Notes under the pieces: generated by a model | Databases searched by the model: none | What the model was told of the DNA's origin: nothing | What the model saw: only the letters and a program-made list of their open reading frames with translations | Shown: positions 1-6,093 of the stretch, one piece after another | Layout of the letters: every line of letters starts with the position of its first letter | How positions within the stretch are numbered: the first letter of the stretch is position 1 | Origin: Pollutimonas sp035515055 | Lineage (GTDB): Bacteria; Pseudomonadota; Gammaproteobacteria; Burkholderiales; Burkholderiaceae_B | NCBI GenBank assembly: GCA_035515055.1 | Contig: DATJBV010000025.1 | Span: 37,128 to 101,127, forward strand | DNA length: 64,000 bases | Reading direction: 5' to 3' | Made by a program: the position numbers and the translations under genes

Positions 1-1385
1 GCATTAGCGAAATGCTGTTGAATCCTGGTAAGAAATATACCCGGGATGGCACGGAAGATGTCTTCCCGGATGTCAAGCTGGTCTATACGTCCGGCAATAA
101 CGTCATGTCGCACCAGCAGGACACCAACGAGCTGTTGCGCGCGCTAAATCAGCAAGTGGAAACGTTCATTTGCCAAGACCCGTGGTGGTGTGCTTCGTCC
201 CGGTTCGCCGACATAGTCCTGCCCGCCACGTCGGCGCTGGAACGTGACGACATGAGTTCGGGCGGCACTTACAGTAACGACAAGATATACGCCATGCGCA
301 AGGTGATCGAGCCTTACGGTGAAAGCTTGGACGACTTCGAGATTTTCAAGCGTTTGGGCGACCTGATGGGCGTCGGCTACCAATTCACCGAAGGCCTGAC
401 CGTACAGCAAATCCTGAAGAATGCGTACGCGCATGCCAATCCAGGCATTCCGTTCGAAGAGTTCTGGGAAAAGGGTCACGTAAAGTTGGATGTTCCGGAA
501 CCAATGCGCCAGTGGGTCCGTCATGGCGACTTCTATAACGACCCGGTCAACAAGCCGCTGCATACGCAGTCCGGCAAGATCGAGCTGTACTGCGACGTGA
601 TCGCCAAGGCTAACGTGCCCGATTGCCCACCTATTCCCAAGTTCCTGGAACCGCAAGAATACCTGGGTAACGCGAAGCCCGGCCAGGTTCACGTGGTCAG
701 CCCGCACCCGTTCAACCGCTTGCATTCGCAAATGGCGAATACGGATGTGCGTAACGAGCAGCATATACAGGGACGCCAGCACGTCTTGATCAGCATAGAG
801 GATGCAAAGGCGAACGGCATCAAGGACGGCGATCTCGTCGAGCTTTCCAACGAGCGCGGCGCGGTCATCGCGGGAGCCCGCGTCACCGATCAGATCATGA
901 AGGGCGTAGCCAGCCTTGAAGAGGGCGGCTGGGTACAGCTGGACTCAAAAGGCCGTTGCAACAGCGGCTCCATCAACATGATCACGTCCAGTGTCCCCGC
1001 AAGCGGGCTAAGCCAGGCCACCAGCGCCAATACGTGCATTGCCAGCCTCAAGAAGTGCACAGACGCTGAATCCGAAAACCGGGCCTTCGAGCCGCCGGTC
1101 ATAGAAAAGGCGGAAGGTCTGGCGCTGGATATTGCCGCGATGAACCTTGCGACCCGTGCGCAGGAGCTCAAGGGAGCCACGCTGGGCACCATGACAGCGG
1201 GCGAACAGCTGTTTTATGGCCGCTGCACGTTATGCCACGTTGCTCGTGAGCCGGGCGACTATACAATGAGCCAGTGGATGGGTATTACGCAGAGCATGTT
1301 CCCGCGCGCAGGGCTCAATGAAGAGGAAAGAAAGCTGGTGCTGACCTTCCTTGCGGAGAATGCCAAGGATGCCGTGAAGAAGTAG
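1..1385 (+). CDS. TorA/BisC-type molybdopterin S/N-oxide reductase with C-terminal cytochrome c domain (5' end missing)
   Basis: The reading frame is open to the left edge (frame starts at base 3), so only the C-terminal 460 or so residues are present. Sequence seen: the QDPWW...ADIVLPATSALERDD block and the VVSPHPFNRLHSQ...NE block are typical of the TMAO/DMSO/biotin sulfoxide reductase branch of the DMSO-reductase superfamily, which binds bis-MGD molybdenum and acts in the periplasm. The C-terminus is unusual: after the molybdopterin dinucleotide-binding domain there is an extra segment of about 70 residues with a single CTLCH haem-c motif (bases 1224-1238). That segment resembles the monohaem tail of TorC-type cytochromes. 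The protein may therefore take electrons directly through its own haem. The exact substrate (TMAO, DMSO or another oxide) cannot be told from this part. A kinase and regulator gene pair follows, as expected for a regulated respiratory reductase. Confidence 0.85.
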   Translation, partial: ISEMLLNPGKKYTRDGTEDVFPDVKLVYTSGNNVMSHQQDTNELLRALNQQVETFICQDPWWCASSRFADIVLPATSALERDDMSSGGTYSNDKIYAMRKVIEPYGESLDDFEIFKRLGDLMGVGYQFTEGLTVQQILKNAYAHANPGIPFEEFWEKGHVKLDVPEPMRQWVRHGDFYNDPVNKPLHTQSGKIELYCDVIAKANVPDCPPIPKFLEPQEYLGNAKPGQVHVVSPHPFNRLHSQMANTDVRNEQHIQGRQHVLISIEDAKANGIKDGDLVELSNERGAVIAGARVTDQIMKGVASLEEGGWVQLDSKGRCNSGSINMITSSVPASGLSQATSANTCIASLKKCTDAESENRAFEPPVIEKAEGLALDIAAMNLATRAQELKGATLGTMTAGEQLFYGRCTLCHVAREPGDYTMSQWMGITQSMFPRAGLNEEERKLVLTFLAENAKDAVKK

Positions 1386-1410
1386 GTCACGTCGGCTGCA
1401 TTCGTAGGCA

Positions 1411-1442
1411 AAAAAAGCCCGGCCACGCGCCGGGCTTTTTTA
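1411..1442 (+). terminator. Rho-independent terminator after the molybdoenzyme gene
   Basis: A-tract, stem AAGCCCGG (ending 1422), 7-base loop, stem CCGGGCTT (from 1430) and a T-tract to 1442. The stem is flanked by A and T runs on both sides, so it could work on either strand. It separates the reductase gene from the kinase gene and makes a shared transcript unlikely. Confidence 0.85.
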
Positions 1443-1497
1443 TTTTCGGACGTAGCGGCCGGCAGGGGGATTTATTTTCAACAATTATTGGGCGGGA

Positions 1498-3228
1498 ATG
1501 GCAGTCATTTTCTTCGCCATCCCTCTGTGGATGTATTTCATTTGTTGCTTGGTCAGGCGCTTCAAGGGTATGGAAGAAAAGGTAAGGGCGCCCCTTGAGC
1601 GCGAGGTTGAATGGCATTCCATGGCATTGCGCGACGCCATGCAGGCGAATGACGCCAAGACCGTCTTTCTGGCGGCGCTCAGCCACGAGCTCCGTACGCC
1701 CCTTAGCGGCATTAGCGGTGTCGTTCAGTTGCTGCAGGATACGCATCTTGATACGTCGCAACGTGAATATGCGCGCATGATCGCCTACGCCAACACGATG
1801 TTGTTGGAAATTTTGGATGACATGCTGAACTTTTCTCGAATCGAGGCAGGCAAGATCGAGGTGGAATATGTTGCATTCAGCGTTCATGCCGCCATTGACG
1901 ACATGCTGTCCCTGCAAACCATTCAAGCACAAGAACGCGGCATTGCCTTGATTCGGGATATTTCGCCGGACGTGCCGGCCGTGCTCCTGGGCGATCGACG
2001 CCGGCTCAACCAGATACTGTTGAACACGATAGGCAATGGCATCAAATTCACGGATGAAGGCTCTGTCACTGTCTCCGTTGCATGTCAGGATCAGTCGTCG
2101 GAGCGCGTGCGCCTTACCTTCCAAATCGTGGACACCGGCATTGGCGTGCCCGAAGACATGTGCCAAGAAATATTCAAGCCATTCGTGCAAGTGGAGGCCA
2201 ATCGGCACGGCCGCCGCGGCGGTACGGGCTTGGGGCTCGCCATCTGCCAGCGGCTTCTTCATACCATGGGAGGCGATATCAAACTGGAAAGCACGCCGCA
2301 CCGCGGTACGCGCGTCAGCTTCTACCTCGATTTCGACATCGGCCATGCCGTTGCCGACGAGTCGGGCGCTCAGCTTTCCGCCGCGATACCCGCCGCGCCG
2401 CGCGAACTCGTCGTCCTTCTTGTTGAAGACGATGAAATCAACCGCCTGGTATGTACGCGCTATCTTGCATTATGCGGCCACCATCCCCTGGTCACGGGGG
2501 ACGGTCGGCAGGTCATGCACGTGTTGCAAGGGCGGAGGCAGCCGGTGGATGCAATCCTGATGGATATGAATCTTCCGGGTACATCAGGGATAGACCTGGT
2601 CAGTCAGATACGTGAAATGGATGGCGGCGTATGGAAAGACACACCTGTCCTCATGATGTCGGCCGAGGTGTCGGGCGATGCACTGGAACGTTCGCTGATG
2701 GCCGGGATTTCCGCTTTTCTGCGCAAGCCATTCACGCTGCGGGAATTGAACAGCGCTCTCCAAGCGGCAACAGAGGTTCATGCGGGTGCCGTCGTTCCCG
2801 CGCCTGTGAGCGAGTCCGCGTCTATCCCGCAGCGCACCGAGGAGCGAGCTCTTCTCGACGTGGAGTGGCTGGAATCCGAAATGGACGCCCTAGGTGTTCC
2901 GTTGATGTTGGAGCTGCTCAATATTTTCCGATCCGGCGTAGCGGGTACGCTGGCCGAGATCAACCATGCGGCAGCTCTGCATCGCTGGGATGCAGTCGCG
3001 GCGCATGCCCACCGACTGCAGGGGTCAGCGGCTAACCTGGGCATGATCGGCGTCCAAGCCGCCGCCCGAGCACTGCGGGAGCAGGCACCCGATGCAATGT
3101 TGAACAAGACGCTTGCCAGCCTGACCATGAATGAACTGGAAGCCAGGTGCCACGACAGTTGCGACGAACTTCGCTTATTGCTGGCGCAGCGCGACAAGGG
3201 CATAGCCTTCGTTGCGGACAGTGACTAA
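1498..3228 (+). CDS. Hybrid sensor histidine kinase (HisKA-HATPase-REC-HPt) lacking a sensor domain, TorS/BvgS-like
   Basis: The protein has 576 residues. A single hydrophobic segment (about residues 2-19) is followed by a short helical linker, then HisKA with the phospho-His in LSHELRTP (H63), HATPase_c with the N-box around residues 169-187 and the GTGLGLAI G-box, a receiver with phospho-Asp in LMDMNLPG (D356) and an HPt domain with HRLQGSA (H505). This is the full four-step phosphorelay of TorS, ArcB and BvgS, but the large periplasmic sensor region of those proteins is absent: the gene opens in a transmembrane helix only 22 residues from the linker. The frame stays open to base 1456 with no earlier ATG. 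A GGGCGGGA stretch touches the chosen ATG. The response regulator gene lies on the opposite strand and the two 3' ends overlap by 54 bases. The input may come from a partner protein, or the N-terminus has been lost. Confidence 0.85.
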   Translation: MAVIFFAIPLWMYFICCLVRRFKGMEEKVRAPLEREVEWHSMALRDAMQANDAKTVFLAALSHELRTPLSGISGVVQLLQDTHLDTSQREYARMIAYANTMLLEILDDMLNFSRIEAGKIEVEYVAFSVHAAIDDMLSLQTIQAQERGIALIRDISPDVPAVLLGDRRRLNQILLNTIGNGIKFTDEGSVTVSVACQDQSSERVRLTFQIVDTGIGVPEDMCQEIFKPFVQVEANRHGRRGGTGLGLAICQRLLHTMGGDIKLESTPHRGTRVSFYLDFDIGHAVADESGAQLSAAIPAAPRELVVLLVEDDEINRLVCTRYLALCGHHPLVTGDGRQVMHVLQGRRQPVDAILMDMNLPGTSGIDLVSQIREMDGGVWKDTPVLMMSAEVSGDALERSLMAGISAFLRKPFTLRELNSALQAATEVHAGAVVPAPVSESASIPQRTEERALLDVEWLESEMDALGVPLMLELLNIFRSGVAGTLAEINHAAALHRWDAVAAHAHRLQGSAANLGMIGVQAAARALREQAPDAMLNKTLASLTMNELEARCHDSCDELRLLLAQRDKGIAFVADSD

Positions 3229-3885
3229 CAACTGCGGGTTGGCGGGGTCAGCTTCGAGCTTCTTGCGCAGCCGGGATACCAGAACGTCTATGGTCCTGTC
3301 GCTCGTCTCGGACGGCCGCTGGCTGACACTGCGCATGAGGCGCTCGCGGCTTAGCACGGTACCGGGAACGCGCGCCAGCGCGGCCAGCAAGTCCATTTCG
3401 CCTCTGGAAAGTATCAACTTCGCGCCGTCCTCATCTTCAAGGCTTCGACATGACAAGTCTAGACGCCATCTGCCGAAGCTGCGCATGTCCGTGTCTATTG
3501 TGGGACGCCGGTGATGCGTTTCGCGTAATACGATTTTTACCCGGGCCAGCAGTTCGCGTGAATTGAAAGGCTTGGTGACGTAGTCGTTGGCGCCCGATTC
3601 CAGGCCTACGATCTTGTCGATGTCGTCGTTCAGGCTGGTGACCAGAATAATCCCAAGGTAGCCATCGTGGGCGCGTAGCTCGCGGGCCAGTTCAAGACCG
3701 TCTTTGCCAGGGAGACCGACATCAAGGAGAACGACGGCAACGGGATGCGTGTCTATTGCCAGCCACATGTCGCTGCCATCGTGAGCCACCACAACCTGGT
3801 AACCCTGAGCTTCAAAGTAGGCTTTGTGCCGGGTACAGGTCAAAAGGTCATCGTCGACGACGAGCAATGTTACGTCAGTATTCAT
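3175..3885 (-). CDS. OmpR/TorR-family two-component response regulator
   Basis: From the ATG at 3885 the protein has 236 residues: a receiver domain with the acidic pocket VVDDD near the N-terminus, phospho-Asp in LLDVGLPG (D55) and the conserved Lys in YVTKPF, then a winged-helix Trans_reg_C domain (SRGEMDLLAAL ... RTIDVLVSRLRKKL). An ATG 48 bases further upstream would add a non-conserved leader, so the internal start is preferred; its ribosome site is weak. It is probably the output partner of the convergent hybrid kinase, with which it shares 54 bases of 3' coding sequence. The architecture matches TorR, fitting control of the nearby TorA-like reductase. Repeated GTGCAT motifs lie upstream of its start. 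Confidence 0.85.
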   Translation of the reverse strand: MNTDVTLLVVDDDLLTCTRHKAYFEAQGYQVVVAHDGSDMWLAIDTHPVAVVLLDVGLPGKDGLELARELRAHDGYLGIILVTSLNDDIDKIVGLESGANDYVTKPFNSRELLARVKIVLRETHHRRPTIDTDMRSFGRWRLDLSCRSLEDEDGAKLILSRGEMDLLAALARVPGTVLSRERLMRSVSQRPSETSDRTIDVLVSRLRKKLEADPANPQLLVTVRNEGYALVALRQQ

Positions 3886-3979
3886 GAATAGCTTTAAGGG
3901 TAAATTATTTTCTTTGCAGAGCAGATGGGTCAAGTCGTTGAATCGACTGTCGTTTTTTGGGCTCGAAGGCTCAAAAATG

Positions 3980-4040
3980 GTGCATTCACTGATCTAACAT
4001 AGTGCATACCCTAGGTGTGACAATGGAAAAAATCATGCAC
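3980..4040. promoter_or_regulatory. Cluster of three GTGCAT motifs upstream of the response regulator gene
   Basis: GTGCAT occurs at 3980-3985 and 4002-4007 in direct orientation, 22 bases apart (about two helical turns), and once inverted (ATGCAC) at 4035-4040. Direct half-sites at helical spacing are typical of OmpR-family operators. The role as an autoregulatory site is inferred. Confidence 0.4.
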
Positions 4041-4172
4041 AATTCGGTCCATGCAGGTGAGGAGACAAAGCCCTGCATGGGCAAGCCGATAAATCGGTAC
4101 ATAAGAAAGTAGCAGGTCCCATAAGAAATATAAAAGTACAAAGGCCGACAACACAATTGTCGGCCTTTGTCA
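4041..4172 (+). ncRNA. Candidate small RNA ending in a strong terminator
   Basis: This stretch between two minus-strand genes holds no credible ORF. On the plus strand it carries a 9-bp inverted repeat (CCATGCAGG at 4049-4057 with CCTGCATGG at 4072-4080), an A-rich segment and then a perfect terminator hairpin. Hairpin, single-stranded segment and terminator is the usual shape of a trans-acting sRNA, but no promoter was firmly identified. The terminator could instead merely end antisense transcripts of the SMR gene region. Confidence 0.25.
4138..4170. terminator. Bidirectional hairpin terminator
   Basis: Perfect 14-bp stem (4138-4151 with 4157-4170) around a 5-base loop, with AAAGGCCGAC/GTCGGCCTTT arms. 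On the minus strand it ends transcription of the SMR transporter gene, which stops at 4181. Confidence 0.8.
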
Positions 4173-4180
4173 TTTCCGGG

Positions 4181-4510
4181 TTAATGAACCGCCGATTTCG
4201 AAAACACGTTAAGCACCAAAACGCCCGCAACTATCAGGGCAATTCCGATTAACGCGGCGGCGTCCAGTGTCTGGCGAAACACGAAATACCCGATGAGCGA
4301 TATGGCCACGATTCCCGCTCCAGACCAGATCGCGTAGGCAACGCCCACCGGAATGACGCGCAACGTGAGCGCAAGGCAGTAGAAAGCAACTGAATACCCA
4401 AGTACGGTAATAAGGGCCGGATACAGTTTCGTGAAACTATCTGACGCCTTCAATGCCGTCGTTGCAACAACTTCGGCCGCAATGGCAACTGCAAGATAAA
4501 GCCAGCTCAT
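4181..4510 (-). CDS. Small multidrug resistance (SMR) family transporter, EmrE-like
   Basis: A 109-residue protein with four predicted membrane helices, the family's usual size. The N-terminal helix carries the essential Glu in AEVVATTALK (E13, equivalent to EmrE Glu14), and the third helix has the typical GVAYAIWSGAG motif. It should act as an antiparallel dimer in the inner membrane exchanging cationic drugs, polyamines or guanidinium for protons. The ATG at 4510 is preferred; another ATG two codons upstream (4516) is equally possible. The open frame extends further upstream through the Smr-domain gene but without family similarity. It directly follows the Smr-domain gene on the same strand and ends at a strong hairpin terminator. 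Confidence 0.88.
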   Translation of the reverse strand: MSWLYLAVAIAAEVVATTALKASDSFTKLYPALITVLGYSVAFYCLALTLRVIPVGVAYAIWSGAGIVAISLIGYFVFRQTLDAAALIGIALIVAGVLVLNVFSKSAVH

Positions 4511-4521
4511 GGGCATTCCAT

Positions 4522-5103
4522 CTAAACCAGGGGTCGGGCCCGTAATAGTACCCTCACTGCACCGGCCCCGCCATCTTGTTCGGAACATTCCGCATATGCC
4601 AGCACGTCGCGCATTTGCGCGAGCCAGCGCCGAACGGTTTGCTTGAGGATCGCCTGGCCGTTGGGTGAACCATAGCCTTTGCCGTGAACGATACGAACGC
4701 ATCTGATGCGATGGGTCAGGCACGACTGCAGGAAAGTGTCTAGACGCTCCCTGGCCTGGTCCAGAGTAGCTCCATGCAGGTCCAGGCTCGTCCTGGTATC
4801 CCACTTCCCCCGCTTTAGCCCCAGGATGAGGTCGGGCCCATAGCCGTACTGAACATAGCTGGTGTCATCCTCGCTGGCGATTGCGGGGCTGTAGTGGTCG
4901 GAAAGTTGGACCAGGGGTTGTGACTCGCTGCCGGTGGCAAAGGCCCGGCGCGCGCGTAGCGTGGCCGCGCTGGTCTCGTGGGCGTGCGTGGAACTGGCGC
5001 GGCGCGCATGGGTGATGGGCTGGACGTCGCGGACAGCACGGCGAAAAAGCGCTATGTCGTCGTCATCGAGCGCGCCTGCACGCCCGCCCTTGTCAGGCCG
5101 CAT
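4522..5103 (-). CDS. Smr (MutS2-type) domain protein, YfcN/SmrB-like
   Basis: A protein of 193 residues from the ATG at 5103. The N-terminal half is low-complexity and rich in Ala, Arg and Asp. The C-terminal half is an Smr domain, with the opening LDLHG motif and the central IVHGKGYGS motif. Stand-alone Smr proteins of this kind are nucleases or nucleic-acid binders; E. coli SmrB cleaves mRNA at collided ribosomes. The start overlaps the end of trxB by 11 bases, which suggests translational coupling. A longer open frame (to 5208) lies wholly inside trxB and is not supported. Confidence 0.82.
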   Translation of the reverse strand: MRPDKGGRAGALDDDDIALFRRAVRDVQPITHARRASSTHAHETSAATLRARRAFATGSESQPLVQLSDHYSPAIASEDDTSYVQYGYGPDLILGLKRGKWDTRTSLDLHGATLDQARERLDTFLQSCLTHRIRCVRIVHGKGYGSPNGQAILKQTVRRWLAQMRDVLAYAECSEQDGGAGAVRVLLRARPLV

Positions 5104-6049
5104 TCTCCAGCCAACGCTGTGCGTCGAGCGCAGCCATGCACCCGGTGCCCGCGCTGGTGATTGCCTGGCGATAGACGTGGTCCTGGACATCGCCCGCGGC
5201 AAATACACCAGGAGTGGATGTCATGGTGGCCATGCCGTTGAGCCCGCCTTTGGTAATAATATAGCCGTTGGCCATATCGAGCTGGCCTTCAAAAATGCCG
5301 GTATTGGGCTTGTGGCCAATAGCGATGAAGGCCCCGGTAACCGGGAGGTCTTCGGTCGTGCCATCTTGATTGTTGCGCAGCCGGGCGCCGGTTACGCCGC
5401 TGGCGTCACCCAGTACTTCTTGCAATTCATAAAAGAGCTTGAGTTTTATGTTGCCATTTGCAACCTTATCCATGAGTTTATCCAGGATAATGGGTTCGGA
5501 CCGGAACTTGTCGCGGCGGTGTACCAGCGTTACAGTTCGGCAAATATTCGATAGATACAAGGCTTCTTCCACGGCGGTGTTTCCGCCACCAACAACGATA
5601 ACGTCTTGATTTTTATAGAAGAAACCGTCGCAGGTCGCGCAGCCGGAAACGCCGCGGCCCATGAATTCCTGTTCGCTGGGCAGCCCAAGGTATTGCGCGG
5701 AAGCGCCGGTGGCTATGATAAGGGCGTCGCATGTGTATGCCGCGCCGGTGTCGCCGGTAAGGCTGAATGGTCGGCTCGACAAGTCTACGCTGGCGATATG
5801 GTCAAATACCATTTCGGTGTTGAAGCGCTCGGCATGTTCCTGGAAGCGCTGCATCAAGTCCGGTCCCTGGACGCCCTGGGCGTCGGCCGGCCAATTGTCG
5901 ACATCGGTGGTGGTCATTAATTGACCGCCTTGCTCCAGCCCCGTGACCAGTACGGGATTGAGGTTCGCGCGGGCGGCATAAACCGCGGCGCTGTAACCAG
6001 CAGGACCCGAACCTAATATGAGAACTTTGGCATGCTTTGATGTCGTCAT
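5093..6049 (-). CDS. trxB: Thioredoxin reductase
   Basis: A protein of 318 residues. FAD-binding GSGPAGYSAA lies at about residues 13-22, the redox-active CATC pair (C137, C140) is followed by DGFFY, NADPH-binding GGGNTAVEEA comes after it, and the second FAD motif GVFAAGDVQD is near the C-terminus. The enzyme transfers electrons from NADPH through FAD and the CATC disulfide to thioredoxin in the cytoplasm. The length and all cofactor motifs match the low-molecular-weight bacterial enzyme. The gene is divergent from ftsK with only 44 bases between starts, and it overlaps the Smr-domain gene downstream. Confidence 0.97.
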   Translation of the reverse strand: MTTSKHAKVLILGSGPAGYSAAVYAARANLNPVLVTGLEQGGQLMTTTDVDNWPADAQGVQGPDLMQRFQEHAERFNTEMVFDHIASVDLSSRPFSLTGDTGAAYTCDALIIATGASAQYLGLPSEQEFMGRGVSGCATCDGFFYKNQDVIVVGGGNTAVEEALYLSNICRTVTLVHRRDKFRSEPIILDKLMDKVANGNIKLKLFYELQEVLGDASGVTGARLRNNQDGTTEDLPVTGAFIAIGHKPNTGIFEGQLDMANGYIITKGGLNGMATMTSTPGVFAAGDVQDHVYRQAITSAGTGCMAALDAQRWLENAA

Positions 6050-6079
6050 TGCTGAAAATCCGAAATAAATGAACAGCCA

Positions 6080-6087
6080 ATTATAAT
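6080..6087. promoter_or_regulatory. Palindromic -10 element shared by divergent trxB and ftsK
   Basis: ATTATAAT at 6080-6087 reads TATAAT on both strands. For ftsK the -10 would lie only 6 bases before the ATG at 6094, predicting a leaderless or nearly leaderless mRNA from this promoter. No good -35 was seen on either side. Confidence 0.4.
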
Positions 6088-6093
6088 GAGTCT

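Noticed and set aside
1387..2346. 319-codon minus-strand ORF opposite the kinase gene
   Set aside because: It lies wholly antisense to a kinase with intact catalytic motifs and has no domain pattern; long antisense ORFs are expected in GC-rich genes.
4051..4092. 13-codon ORF in the candidate sRNA region
   Set aside because: Too short, no ribosome site; the hairpin structure explains the sequence better.
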